From assembly GCA_027082925.1 (NCBI GenBank), contig JALWTD010000014.1, positions 382,393-446,392 on the forward strand: 64,000 bases of DNA. The letters run 5' to 3'. The notes under the pieces are model-generated. The model saw only the letters and a list, made by a program, of their open reading frames with translations. It did no database searches and had not been told where the DNA came from. Below, piece by piece: positions 26,963 through 36,374 of the stretch (the stretch's first letter is position 1; the number at the start of each line of letters is the position of its first letter). The DNA comes from Flavobacteriaceae bacterium. GTDB lineage: Bacteria > Bacteroidota > Bacteroidia > Flavobacteriales > Flavobacteriaceae. A program made the position numbers and the translations under genes.

Positions 26963-28767
26963 TGCCAGATATTATTCAACTATTGCCAGACCATGTAGCA
27001 AATCAAATTGCAGCAGGTGAGGTTGTTCAACGACCGGCTTCTGTGGTTAAAGAATTATTAGAAAATGCCATTGATGCTGAAGCAACACAAATAAAATTAC
27101 TTATTAAAGATGCCGGAAAGGTATTAATTCAGGTTATTGACAACGGAAAAGGAATGAGTCAAACAGACGCACGCCTTTGTTTTGAACGCCATGCTACTTC
27201 AAAAATAAAAAAAGCCGAAGATTTATTTAATATTAATACTAAAGGGTTTAGAGGCGAAGCGTTAGCATCTATAGCCGCAATAGCACACGTAACTCTTAAA
27301 ACAAGACAAGAAAGTCAAGAGTTAGGAACAAGTATTAGAGTTGAGGGTAGCGAGGTAAAATCTCAAGAATCAATATCAACTCCCAAAGGAACTTCTATTG
27401 CCGTAAAGAACTTATTTTACAATATTCCGGCACGAAGAAATTTTTTAAAGTCAAACACTATAGAAACTCGTCATATTGTAAATGAATTTCAACGAGTAGC
27501 TCTAGTTCACCCAAATATTTCATTTTCTTTTTATCATAACGATAACGAAATTTACAATCTTGTAGCTTCTAATTTAAGACAACGTATTGTTGCCATTCTA
27601 GGTAAAAAAACCAATGAAAAACTAGTACCTATAAACGAATCTACCGACATTGTTGCTATTGAAGGCTTTATTACAAAGCCTGAATTTGCAAAGAAAAAAA
27701 GAGGAGAACAGTTCTTTTTTGTAAACAATCGTTTTATAAAAAATACTTATTTAAACCATGCGGTTACAAGTGCTTTTGAAGGACTACTTGCACAAGGATA
27801 TTATCCAAGTTATTTTTTATACCTAACGGTTCCTACAAAAAGTATTGATATTAACATTCATCCTACAAAAACCGAGATTAAATTTGACGATGAAAAAACA
27901 TTGTACGCCATTCTTCGTTCAACTATAAAACACAGTTTAGGTCAATACAATGTTGCGCCGGCTTTAGATTTTGACAGAGATGCTTCTATGGATACACCTT
28001 ACGAATTTAAAAACAAACATATTAGCACACCTAAAGTAAGCGTAAACCCCGATTTTAACCCTTTTAATGCTCAAAAAACAGGACCAACCTATTTTCAGCA
28101 AAAAGCTTCTAATTGGGAAAGTTTATATACTGGCATTAATGTTGAAAATATAGAAGTTGAAAGCGAGCCCGTAAACTCATCGATGTTTACTGAAGAAAAA
28201 TCGACTCATAAAACTTATCAAATACAAAATAAATATATTGTAAGTAATATAAAATCAGGTGTTGTCTATATCAATCAAAATTTGGCACACCAGCGTATAT
28301 TGTACGAAGAATTTTTAGAAAACAGTACTGTTAACGAAGCTGCCAGTCAACAATTATTATTTCCGCTAACACTAGTCTTTAGCAAAGATGATGTTCGTAT
28401 TATTGAGGAAATAAAATCGGATTTAGAAAGTATTGGGTTTATTTTTGAGACTATTTCAGAAGAAGCTGTTGTTGTAAAAGGAATTCCTGTTAATATTTCA
28501 GAAAGTCAAATTACCACCATTATTGAACAGCTATTAGATGATATTAAAAATGATGTTCCCGATACCAGTTTTAGCCAACTAGATATTATGGCTAAAAGCT
28601 TTGCAAAAAGCTTGGCTATAAAAACAGGAACAAAATTAGATGCAAAAGAACAAGAAGAAATAGTTAACAAACTGTTTTTGTGTAAAGAAGCTAATTATTC
28701 TCCTTTCGGAAAAAAAACATTTGTAATTATTAACATTCAAGAAATAGATAAACAATTTAACAATTAA
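26962..28767 (+). CDS. mutL: DNA mismatch repair protein MutL
   Basis: GHKL ATPase of mismatch repair, 601 residues. N-terminal motifs: LLENAIDAEAT, DNGKGM, ERHATSKI, and TKGFRGEALASIAAIA (about residues 93-108). A linker (about 330-410) leads to the C-terminal dimer domain. The endonuclease motif DQHAxxE is degenerate: NQNLAHQRILYEE at about residue 437 lacks the Asp and the His, and the CPHGRP box is replaced by SPFGKKTF near residue 585. This suggests a MutL without classical metal-dependent nicking activity. It lies inside the ribH-rhomboid run. Confidence 0.95.
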   Translation: MPDIIQLLPDHVANQIAAGEVVQRPASVVKELLENAIDAEATQIKLLIKDAGKVLIQVIDNGKGMSQTDARLCFERHATSKIKKAEDLFNINTKGFRGEALASIAAIAHVTLKTRQESQELGTSIRVEGSEVKSQESISTPKGTSIAVKNLFYNIPARRNFLKSNTIETRHIVNEFQRVALVHPNISFSFYHNDNEIYNLVASNLRQRIVAILGKKTNEKLVPINESTDIVAIEGFITKPEFAKKKRGEQFFFVNNRFIKNTYLNHAVTSAFEGLLAQGYYPSYFLYLTVPTKSIDINIHPTKTEIKFDDEKTLYAILRSTIKHSLGQYNVAPALDFDRDASMDTPYEFKNKHISTPKVSVNPDFNPFNAQKTGPTYFQQKASNWESLYTGINVENIEVESEPVNSSMFTEEKSTHKTYQIQNKYIVSNIKSGVVYINQNLAHQRILYEEFLENSTVNEAASQQLLFPLTLVFSKDDVRIIEEIKSDLESIGFIFETISEEAVVVKGIPVNISESQITTIIEQLLDDIKNDVPDTSFSQLDIMAKSFAKSLAIKTGTKLDAKEQEEIVNKLFLCKEANYSPFGKKTFVIINIQEIDKQFNN

Positions 28768-28788
28768 AGTTAAGACAAAATTTAAGTT

Positions 28789-29577
28789 ATGGGTAGAATT
28801 ACAGAAGCTGTAAAACACTTAATTATTATAAATGTAATTTTATACATTGCGCCTCAAATGGTAGATTTTGATTTGCAAAACTTATTTGCACTTCACTTTC
28901 CTAAGAGTCCTGAGTTTGGCTATTGGCAATTTCTTACCCATATGTTTATGCATAGCCAACAAACCTTTATGCATATTTTATTTAATATGTACGCATTATG
29001 GGCTTTTGGAACACCTCTAGAACAAATGTGGGGCAGAAATAAATTTTTATTTTTCTATTTTTCTGCCGGATTGGGAGCCGGATTTATTTATACACTGGTA
29101 AACTATTTTCAGTTTAACTCAATATACGATCAGCTTGTAGCTTTAGGAGTTAATAAAAATGAAATCTATCAAATACTTAATATTCGCCTTTATGATATCC
29201 AAGTTTTTAGAAATGAGTGTATAAATATTTTAAGCAATAATTCATCTCTAAGAGAAGTCCTTGATTTACAGAAATTAATTGAAATCAATTCTTTTTATAA
29301 TAGCAGTGCTGTTGGAGCTTCAGGAGCTATTTACGGTGTTTTAGTAGCGTTTGGTATGAGTTTTCCAAATTCAAAACTTGCACTTATATTTTTCCCTGTA
29401 CCTATTGCTGCTAAATATTTTATTCCTGCATTAATTGCATTAGATTTGTTTTCAGGAGTTACAGGTTACTCGCTATTTGGAGGTGGAATTGCACATTTTG
29501 CCCATGTAGGCGGCGCTTTAATTGGTTTTTTAATTGCCTGGTATTGGAAACAACACCAGTTTAAGAGATGGAGCTAA
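28789..29577 (+). CDS. rhomboid family intramembrane serine protease, copy 1
   Basis: A 262-residue protein with about six membrane helices. The catalytic Ser is in GASGAIYG (about residues 181-188) and the catalytic His in HFAHVGGALIGF (about 234-245). The oxyanion-type HMFMHSQQTFMHILFNMYALW segment (about 47-67) sits in the expected place. A loop of about 75 residues between the second helix and the Ser helix is unusually long. Rhomboids cut membrane proteins within or near the bilayer. It overlaps nothing upstream and abuts a second rhomboid. Confidence 0.93.
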   Translation: MGRITEAVKHLIIINVILYIAPQMVDFDLQNLFALHFPKSPEFGYWQFLTHMFMHSQQTFMHILFNMYALWAFGTPLEQMWGRNKFLFFYFSAGLGAGFIYTLVNYFQFNSIYDQLVALGVNKNEIYQILNIRLYDIQVFRNECINILSNNSSLREVLDLQKLIEINSFYNSSAVGASGAIYGVLVAFGMSFPNSKLALIFFPVPIAAKYFIPALIALDLFSGVTGYSLFGGGIAHFAHVGGALIGFLIAWYWKQHQFKRWS

Positions 29578-29578
29578 A

Positions 29579-30412
29579 TTGAATATTTTTAACGACATAA
29601 AACTAGCATATATAAGAGCAAGCATTGTAGAAAAAATCATCTACATAAATATTGCTTGTTTTTTATTTTCGGTGCTTTTTAAAAGTTTTGCAATAAACTG
29701 GTTTGCTCTTTCATCATCTACAGAAAATTTATTGGTGAAGCCTTGGTCTATTATCAGCTACGCTTTTATACACCTACGCTTTATTCATATCTTAGGAAAC
29801 TTAATAATACTTTACTATATAGGTAACTTGTTTTTAGACTTTTTTACTAAAAAGCAATTTTTAAATTACTATTTTTTAGGAGCTATTATAGGAGGTCTTT
29901 CATTTGTATTGTATTCATTTTTATCATCTAAATTTAGTCCTTCTTTAGCAGGAGCTTCTGCAGCTGTTACCGCTATTTTTGTGGGGATTGCCGCTAAAAT
30001 ACCTCGCTATGCACTTCAACTTCGATTTATAGGAAGTGTAGAACTTTGGGTACTGGCTGCCATTTGGGTAGTTTTAAGTATTTTACAACTAGCTAGCATA
30101 AACAGTGGTGGTGCAATAGCTCATTTAGGTGGTGCTGCATTTGGTTTTATTTACACCAAACAATTAGAAAATGGAACTGATATAGGGAAATGGTTTGAAA
30201 ATATAATTAATTTTTTTGCAACTCTTTTTAAAACTACCTCAACAAACAATTTAAAAACCGTTTATAAATCTAAAAAAAATACATCTAAAAAAGATGTTTC
30301 AAAATCTCAACAGCGTAAAATAGATGATATTTTAGATAAAATCGGGAAATCTGGTTACGAAAGTCTTTCGAAAGAAGAAAAAGAATATTTGTTTAGAGCC
30401 GGAAAAAAATAA
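29579..30412 (+). CDS. rhomboid family protein, copy 2
   Basis: A 277-residue relative of the previous gene. The motif is GASAAVTAIF (GASA instead of GASG) with the Ser kept, and AHLGGAAFGF carries the expected His. The tail (about 205-277) is a charged cytoplasmic segment ending with a short helical motif (GYESLSKEEKEYLF) typical of flavobacterial rhomboids. The TTG start at 29579 follows GGAG by a few bases and sits just after the previous stop; the longer frame from 29534 has no homology. The second position of GxSG is often Gly, so activity is likely but less certain. Confidence 0.88.
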   Translation: MNIFNDIKLAYIRASIVEKIIYINIACFLFSVLFKSFAINWFALSSSTENLLVKPWSIISYAFIHLRFIHILGNLIILYYIGNLFLDFFTKKQFLNYYFLGAIIGGLSFVLYSFLSSKFSPSLAGASAAVTAIFVGIAAKIPRYALQLRFIGSVELWVLAAIWVVLSILQLASINSGGAIAHLGGAAFGFIYTKQLENGTDIGKWFENIINFFATLFKTTSTNNLKTVYKSKKNTSKKDVSKSQQRKIDDILDKIGKSGYESLSKEEKEYLFRAGKK

Positions 30413-30417
30413 AGGAC

Positions 30418-31428
30418 ATGAAAAATCTGTCACTTACTAATAAACTCTTATTTATAGTCAATACACTATTGGCTACACTTCTTTTAATTGCTTATATAAG
30501 TCGTTACATTTCTCCTGAAACCATTTCATTTCTTTCTCTATTTAGCTTAATTACTCCTTTACTTATTTTAATAAATAGTGCTTTTAGCGTGTATTGGCTT
30601 GTTTTGTTAAAAAGACAATTTATGCTGTCTACAATTGTACTACTTATAGGATATCAACAAGTAAATGCTTTGTACAATATTCAAGAAAAGAAAGTCTTTT
30701 ACAATAGCGATGTTAAAATTATGAGTTACAATGTAAGGCTGTTTAACTTATACAACTGGATAGACAACAAAGGCATTGACGAAAAAATTAAATCGTTTAT
30801 TGAAGAAAAAAAGCCAAGTATTTTATGTGTACAGGAATATTATACCGCTCCTCATATAGCTCAAATGTTTCCATATAAATACACCAAAATAAACCCTAAA
30901 AAAAAGCAACCCGGACTGGCTATATTTTCCAAACTTAAAATTATTAATTACGGATCGCTAAATTTTGAAAATAGTAATAACAATGCCATTTTTATAGATG
31001 TTGTAAAGTTAAAAGATACCATTAGAATTTACAATGTGCATCTACAATCGTTAAAGGTAAACCCTGAAAAAGAAACACTAAGTAAAGAAAATTCTGAAAA
31101 ACTAAGAGTGCAAATACAAAAAGCATTTAAAAAACAAGCACATCAAGTAGCGCTGTTGGTAAAACACCAAAAAAATAATAATTACAAATCTATTTTATGC
31201 GGTGATTTTAACAATACTGCATTTTCGTGGGCATATCGTAAATTAAAATCGGACAAAAAAGATGCTTTTGTTGAAGCCGGAGAAGGTTTTGGCAAAACAA
31301 TGGATTTCATGTTCCCCTTTAGAATAGACTTTATCCTTACCGATGAAAAAATAAAAATCCATAACTTTAAAACATACAACGTAAAATACTCTGACCATTT
31401 TCCAATTATGGCTAGAGTTAAATTTTAA
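30418..31428 (+). CDS. endonuclease/exonuclease/phosphatase family membrane protein
   Basis: A 336-residue protein with two or three N-terminal hydrophobic segments (about 10-28, 35-60 and 65-78) and an EEP domain from about residue 95. Motifs: KIMSYNVRLF (the SxNV start), LCVQEYY with the metal-binding Glu, YNVHLQSL, CGDFNNTAFSW and YSDHFPIMARV. This pattern fits DNase I-like or phosphodiesterase enzymes, probably tethered to the inner membrane and active in the periplasm. Substrate unknown. Confidence 0.9.
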   Translation: MKNLSLTNKLLFIVNTLLATLLLIAYISRYISPETISFLSLFSLITPLLILINSAFSVYWLVLLKRQFMLSTIVLLIGYQQVNALYNIQEKKVFYNSDVKIMSYNVRLFNLYNWIDNKGIDEKIKSFIEEKKPSILCVQEYYTAPHIAQMFPYKYTKINPKKKQPGLAIFSKLKIINYGSLNFENSNNNAIFIDVVKLKDTIRIYNVHLQSLKVNPEKETLSKENSEKLRVQIQKAFKKQAHQVALLVKHQKNNNYKSILCGDFNNTAFSWAYRKLKSDKKDAFVEAGEGFGKTMDFMFPFRIDFILTDEKIKIHNFKTYNVKYSDHFPIMARVKF

Positions 31429-31445
31429 TCTCAAAAATTCATCTT

Positions 31446-33572
31446 ATGAAAAAAATATTTTTATTCTTATTTATTTGCATATCAACAACTTCTTTTGCAC
31501 AACAAAAAGAACTAAGCATTGACGATGCTGTTTTAGGATATTACAAAGGACTGTACCCTTCTTCTTTAAACAATTTAAAATGGGTTGCCAATACTAATAC
31601 TTACCTGTATCAAGAAAAAGATAAAATTGTATTTACCAGTGCTAAAACAAATAAAGAAATTGGTTATTTTTCTTTAGACGAATTTAAACTAAACTATCCT
31701 AATTTACGTAGAGTACCACGTGTTATTAGTGCTTCAGAAACACAACTTATATTTAGAAATAGCTTTCGTTTTGAAACACTAGATTATAAAAAAAACACCA
31801 AAGTAAGTACTGTATATTTTGATAAAAATGCTCAAAACGAAGCGTATAATAAAAATGCTAATGCCGTAGCTTATACCATAGAAAATAACCTATACATAGC
31901 TACACCTAACAATCGTAAAATTGCCATAACAAATTTTACTGACAAAAACATTGTTGCAGGACAAGCAATTCACAGAAGTGAATTTGGAATTTACAAAGGT
32001 ACTTTTTGGAGTCCTAAAGGAAATTTTTTAGCTTTTTATCAAAAAGATGAAAGCCATGTGACCAACTATCCGCTTGTTGACATTACTACAACTCCGGCAA
32101 CACTAAAAAATATTAAATACCCAATGGCAGGTCAAGGAAGTGAAATTGCTAAAATTGGAATTTATAATGTTGCTAAAAATGAAACCATTTATTTAAATAT
32201 TGATACTTCAGACGAGCATTATTTAACTAACCTATCGTGGACTCCCGATGAAAAATACGTACTAGTTGCTGAAATTAATAGAGCTCAAAATCACGTATGG
32301 TATAATAGATACAATGTTAGTACAGGAGAAAAAGAAAACACCCTGTTTGAAGAAACAAACGATAAATGGACAGAGCCTGAACATGACGCTGTATTTTTAC
32401 CAAATAGCAATACTCATTTTTTGTGGTTTAGTGAACGTGATGGGTTTATGAATTTATACCTTTACGATACTACCGGAAAACTTATAAAGCAACTCACTAA
32501 ATTTAATTGGGTGGTTACCAATGTTGTTGGATTTGACCAAAAAGGAAAAAACGTATTTATTGAAGGTACCGGAAAAGATCCACGAGAATTACACATTTTT
32601 AAGGTAAATTTAAAAACAGGAAAATACACACGTGTAACAACGCAAAAAGGTACACACTCAACACACCTCAGCCCTAACGGAAGCTACCTGATTAACTCGT
32701 ATAGCAACATAAATATTCCCAGAAATATTGAAATTGTAAATACTAAAAACGGCAAAGCAACTCCTATTTTTTCTGCTGAAAATCCACTAAAAGATTATCG
32801 ATTAGGAACTACAAAATTTGTAACTCTTAAAGGTAACGATGGTACAGATTTGTACGCAAAAATAACATTACCGGCTAATTTTGATTCTTCAAAAAAATAT
32901 CCGGTATTGCTATATGTGTACGGTGGACCTCACGCACAGTTAGTAACCAATACATGGCTAGCCGGTTCTAGCTTGTGGATGACCGCTTTTGCTACCAAAG
33001 AGAACTATATTGTATTTACACTAGATAATAGAGGCTCTGCACATAGAGGCTTTGCCTTTGAAAGTGTTATTCATAGAAATTTAGGTGATGCCGAAATGGA
33101 AGACCAACTTACAGGTGTAAACTATTTAAAATCTTTAAACTACGTAGACAGTAATAGAATTGCAGTAAACGGATGGAGTTTTGGAGGTTTTATGACCACA
33201 AGCTTAATGCTTCGAAATCCAGGTGTATTTACAACTGCGGTTGCCGGAGGTCCTGTTACCGATTGGAAATTTTACGAAGTAATGTACGGAGAACGCTATA
33301 TGGATACGCCACAAGAAAATCCCGAAGGTTATAAAAAAGCTAGAGTTCATAACTATATCCAAAATCTTAAAGGAAAACTATTGCTTATTCACGGAAGTGT
33401 AGACCCAACTGTAGTACCTCAACATAGTATGACTTTACTAAAGACTGCCGTTGATAACAAAGTACAACTAGATTTTTTCACTTACCCAATGCATAAGCAC
33501 AATGTAAGAGGAAGAGACCGAGTGCATTTAGTAAAAAAAATGCTGGCATATATTGTTGAAAATAACAAGTAA
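31446..33572 (+). CDS. S9 family prolyl dipeptidyl peptidase (DPP-IV type)
   Basis: A 708-residue exported protein with signal peptide ending near SFAQ (residue 18). The first 430 residues form the DPP-IV N-terminal beta-propeller. The peptidase domain starts near 450; the nucleophile is Ser578 in NGWSFGGFM, the Asp lies in HGSVDPTV and the His in MHKHNVRGRD. Removes Xaa-Pro dipeptides from peptides taken up from the environment. Together with the M1 pair it points to a protein-degrading lifestyle. Follows the EEP gene by 17 bases. Confidence 0.94.
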   Translation: MKKIFLFLFICISTTSFAQQKELSIDDAVLGYYKGLYPSSLNNLKWVANTNTYLYQEKDKIVFTSAKTNKEIGYFSLDEFKLNYPNLRRVPRVISASETQLIFRNSFRFETLDYKKNTKVSTVYFDKNAQNEAYNKNANAVAYTIENNLYIATPNNRKIAITNFTDKNIVAGQAIHRSEFGIYKGTFWSPKGNFLAFYQKDESHVTNYPLVDITTTPATLKNIKYPMAGQGSEIAKIGIYNVAKNETIYLNIDTSDEHYLTNLSWTPDEKYVLVAEINRAQNHVWYNRYNVSTGEKENTLFEETNDKWTEPEHDAVFLPNSNTHFLWFSERDGFMNLYLYDTTGKLIKQLTKFNWVVTNVVGFDQKGKNVFIEGTGKDPRELHIFKVNLKTGKYTRVTTQKGTHSTHLSPNGSYLINSYSNINIPRNIEIVNTKNGKATPIFSAENPLKDYRLGTTKFVTLKGNDGTDLYAKITLPANFDSSKKYPVLLYVYGGPHAQLVTNTWLAGSSLWMTAFATKENYIVFTLDNRGSAHRGFAFESVIHRNLGDAEMEDQLTGVNYLKSLNYVDSNRIAVNGWSFGGFMTTSLMLRNPGVFTTAVAGGPVTDWKFYEVMYGERYMDTPQENPEGYKKARVHNYIQNLKGKLLLIHGSVDPTVVPQHSMTLLKTAVDNKVQLDFFTYPMHKHNVRGRDRVHLVKKMLAYIVENNK

Positions 33573-33576
33573 ATAG

Positions 33577-34014
33577 GTGTCTAAAAAATCGTTAATACTT
33601 GTAATTCTACAATTTTCAAGCTTTGCCTTTTTTGGTTTAAACACACATTTATTTGCCCAAAGTAGTGGTTGGTTAGGTATTCAACTTATTGGCTTAGGCA
33701 TAGGTTTATGGGGAATATTTGCCATGAAACTTGGAAATTTTAATATTCAACCCGAAGTCAAAAATACTGCTAAATTTATTACCAAAGGTCCTTACAAAAT
33801 AATCAGAAACCCTATGTATACCGGAATTATACTATTTTTTGGGGTTTCTGTTTATTGCAATTACATGCCTTTAAGACTATTTGTGTTCCTTATTTTAAGT
33901 ACCGTTTTAATTTTAAAAATTTATATGGAAGAGCAATTTCTATCCAAAAAATTTGGTAAAAAATACCTAGAGTACAAAACAAAAACATATCGGTTAATTC
34001 CTTTTATTTATTAA
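33577..34014 (+). CDS. isoprenylcysteine carboxyl methyltransferase-like membrane protein
   Basis: A 145-residue protein with about four membrane spans. The family motif is FITKGPYKIIRNPMYTGIIL (about residues 66-85), followed by EEQFLSKKFGKKYLEYK (about 119-135). These are the PEMT/ICMT signatures for SAM-dependent methylation of lipids or prenyl groups. The start is GTG. It begins 4 bases after the DPP-IV stop. Its end overlaps the convergent ABM gene by 11 bases. Substrate unknown. Confidence 0.85.
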   Translation: MSKKSLILVILQFSSFAFFGLNTHLFAQSSGWLGIQLIGLGIGLWGIFAMKLGNFNIQPEVKNTAKFITKGPYKIIRNPMYTGIILFFGVSVYCNYMPLRLFVFLILSTVLILKIYMEEQFLSKKFGKKYLEYKTKTYRLIPFIY

Positions 34015-34330
34015 GTTTTTCAAACGAATAATCGCTTTCAACCTTACAAATACGAACCTTAAACAGCTTATACCACTCTTCTTTTCCCTTTTTTCTAGCT
34101 TCTGAATGCGCTAAATGTGCTTTCCATTTTTTGATAGCTGTCCTATTTTTCCAATAACTTACAGTAATACCTACCCCTTCTCTTGCCGTTTCAACTCCTA
34201 AAAATCCATCTTGTTCTTTTGCCAATAAATTCATTTTAGCAGCCATCTTATCGTATTCGGTATTTTTTTCAGATAAAACAGAGGTAAAAACAACGGCATA
34301 ATAGGGCGGTTTTGGTGTATTTGCTATCAT
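34004..34330 (-). CDS. antibiotic biosynthesis monooxygenase (ABM) domain protein
   Basis: A 108-residue ferredoxin-like ABM protein. The pattern is PPYYAVVFTSVLSE, then MAAKMNLLAKEQDGFLGVETA, then GITVSYWKNRTAIKKWKAHLAHSEA. Such domains form dimers that oxidise quinone-like or haem substrates, or serve as stress proteins. The conserved tryptophan of the WKNRTAIKKWK helix is kept. Divergent from mtaB with 49 bases between. Confidence 0.85.
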   Translation of the reverse strand: MIANTPKPPYYAVVFTSVLSEKNTEYDKMAAKMNLLAKEQDGFLGVETAREGVGITVSYWKNRTAIKKWKAHLAHSEARKKGKEEWYKLFKVRICKVESDYSFEKLNK

Positions 34331-34351
34331 AGTTATAAAAATAAAATTCTG

Positions 34352-34359
34352 TACTTTTG
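34352..34359 (+). promoter_or_regulatory. -7 element TACTTTTG upstream of mtaB
   Basis: An exact TAnnTTTG, 21 bases before the mtaB start, in the short divergent gap to the ABM gene. Confidence 0.5.
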
Positions 34360-34379
34360 TAGCCGATAAATGTACAAGA

Positions 34380-35714
34380 ATGAATGCACAAAAAAAAGTA
34401 GCGTTTTATACTTTAGGATGTAAACTTAACTTCTCTGAAACCTCTACCATCGCTAGAAATTTTCAAAACGAAGGATTTGAACGTGTGAGTTTTGAAGAAA
34501 AAGCTGATATTTATGTTATCAACACTTGCTCTGTAACCGACAATGCAGATAAACGGTTTAAAACCATTGTAAAATCGGCACTAAAACACAATAACGAAGC
34601 TTTTATTATTGCTATTGGATGCTATGCACAACTAAAACCTGAAGAACTGGCCGATGTAAACGGTGTAGATTTGGTTTTGGGAGCTACCGAAAAATTTAAT
34701 GTAACCAGTTATATCAACGATTTAACAAAAAACAATGTAAGTGAAATTCACTCTTGTGAAATTGAAGATGCCGATTTTTATGTGGGTTCATATTCTATAG
34801 GTGATAGAACTAGAGCTTTTTTGAAAGTTCAAGATGGTTGCGACTACAAGTGCACCTACTGTACAATTCCTTTAGCCAGAGGTATTTCTAGAAGTGACAC
34901 CTTAGAGAATGTACTCAAAAATGCTAAAGAAATTTCAGAAAAAGGCATTAAAGAAATTGTTTTAACAGGCGTAAATATTGGCGACTACGGAAAAGGTGAA
35001 TTTGGAAATAAAAAACACGAACACACTTTTTTAGACTTAGTTAAAGCTTTAGATAAAGTAGATGGAATTCACAGAATTAGAATCTCTTCTATTGAACCTA
35101 ATTTACTAAAAAATGAAACGATAAACTTTGTTGCTAAGTCAAACTCTTTTGTTCCGCATTTTCACATCCCTTTACAAAGTGGAAGCAATGTGTTACTAAA
35201 AAACATGAAACGTCGCTACCTTCAAGAGACATATACCAACAGAGTTTCTCAAATAAAAAAAGTAATGCCCAATGCCTGTATTGGTGTTGACGTAATTATT
35301 GGGTTTCCGGGAGAAACAGATGAGCTTTTTTTAGAAACCTATAACTATTTAAACCAACTAGATATATCGTATTTACACGTCTTTACATATTCTGAACGAC
35401 CTAATACTGAAGCTATCGAAATGGACGGTATTGTACCTCAAAATGTGCGTGTAAAAAGAAGTAAAATGCTTAGGGGCTTATCGGCTAAAAAACGAAGAGC
35501 ATTTTATGAAAGTCAACTTGGAAACGAACTAACAGTACTGTTTGAAGGTGAAAATAAAGACGGATTTATACACGGTTTTACTGAAAATTATGTAAAAGTT
35601 AAAGCTCCTTGGAATCCTGAATTGATAAACACACTTCATACTATTAAACTAACCAAAATAGATGAAGATGGTATTGTGCGCTTTGATTGGATTCAAACTC
35701 CGGCATTTATTTAA
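34380..35714 (+). CDS. mtaB: tRNA N6-threonylcarbamoyladenosine(37) C2-methylthiotransferase
   Basis: Radical-SAM enzyme that adds a methylthio group to t6A37 of tRNA. 444 residues. The N-terminal MTTase domain has the three cluster-binding cysteines in LGCKLNFSE, INTCSVTD and IGCYAQ. The radical SAM CX3CX2C is CDYKCTYC (about residues 154-161), followed by PLARGISRS. The C-terminal TRAM-like region is short. The MtaB subgroup is favoured over MiaB by TLGCKLNF and by the absence of the longer MiaB tail. Confidence 0.94.
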   Translation: MNAQKKVAFYTLGCKLNFSETSTIARNFQNEGFERVSFEEKADIYVINTCSVTDNADKRFKTIVKSALKHNNEAFIIAIGCYAQLKPEELADVNGVDLVLGATEKFNVTSYINDLTKNNVSEIHSCEIEDADFYVGSYSIGDRTRAFLKVQDGCDYKCTYCTIPLARGISRSDTLENVLKNAKEISEKGIKEIVLTGVNIGDYGKGEFGNKKHEHTFLDLVKALDKVDGIHRIRISSIEPNLLKNETINFVAKSNSFVPHFHIPLQSGSNVLLKNMKRRYLQETYTNRVSQIKKVMPNACIGVDVIIGFPGETDELFLETYNYLNQLDISYLHVFTYSERPNTEAIEMDGIVPQNVRVKRSKMLRGLSAKKRRAFYESQLGNELTVLFEGENKDGFIHGFTENYVKVKAPWNPELINTLHTIKLTKIDEDGIVRFDWIQTPAFI

Positions 35715-35731
35715 CTAAACAATTTAAACTT

Positions 35732-36373
35732 GTGACAGATTTATACACATTTGCATTACTCATTTTTACATCATTTTTTACATTGATTAATCCGTTAGGC
35801 ACTATGCCTATATTTATGTCAATGACTGCCACGCTTAACAACCAAAAGCGAAAACGAACAGCTAAAAAAGCGACTGTTGTTGCATTTTTTACCATTATTG
35901 CTTTTGCTTTTTCCGGACAAATTCTATTTGATTTTTTCGGAATATCTGTTCACAGTTTCAGAATTGTTGGTGGCGTTATTTTCTTTACCATGGGGTGGGA
36001 TATGCTTCAAGCCAGACTTGGACATATAAAACACACCGATGATGAAGATAAAATTGACGCTTATATTGAAGATATTTCAATTACACCACTTGCAATACCA
36101 ATGATTTGTGGCCCGGGAGCTATTACAAATGCCATTATTTTGATGGAAGATGCCACCGAAATTACTCAAAAAATAGTACTTATCTCTGTAATTGCTGTAG
36201 TATTACTTCTTACCTACGCTATTTTAGTTGGTGCAAGTAAAATTACCGATAAACTTGGTGAAACCGGTAACAAAGTGATGATGCGGTTAATGGGATTAAT
36301 TGTAATGGTTATTGCTGTAGAATTTTTCTTTAGCGGTCTAAAACCAATTGTTTTAGATATGATTCAATCGTAA
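35732..36373 (+). CDS. MarC family membrane protein
   Basis: A 213-residue six-helix membrane protein. Family segments: FFTLINPLGTMPIFMSMT near the start, GVIFFTMGWDMLQAR, and SITPLAIPMICGPGAI. MarC proteins have no proven substrate; the NAAT name (neutral amino acid transporter) comes from archaeal relatives. The GTG start at 35732 (TDLYTFALL) is chosen; the longer frame from 35687 runs back into the mtaB end without homology. Confidence 0.9.
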   Translation: MTDLYTFALLIFTSFFTLINPLGTMPIFMSMTATLNNQKRKRTAKKATVVAFFTIIAFAFSGQILFDFFGISVHSFRIVGGVIFFTMGWDMLQARLGHIKHTDDEDKIDAYIEDISITPLAIPMICGPGAITNAIILMEDATEITQKIVLISVIAVVLLLTYAILVGASKITDKLGETGNKVMMRLMGLIVMVIAVEFFFSGLKPIVLDMIQS

Positions 36374-36374
36374 A

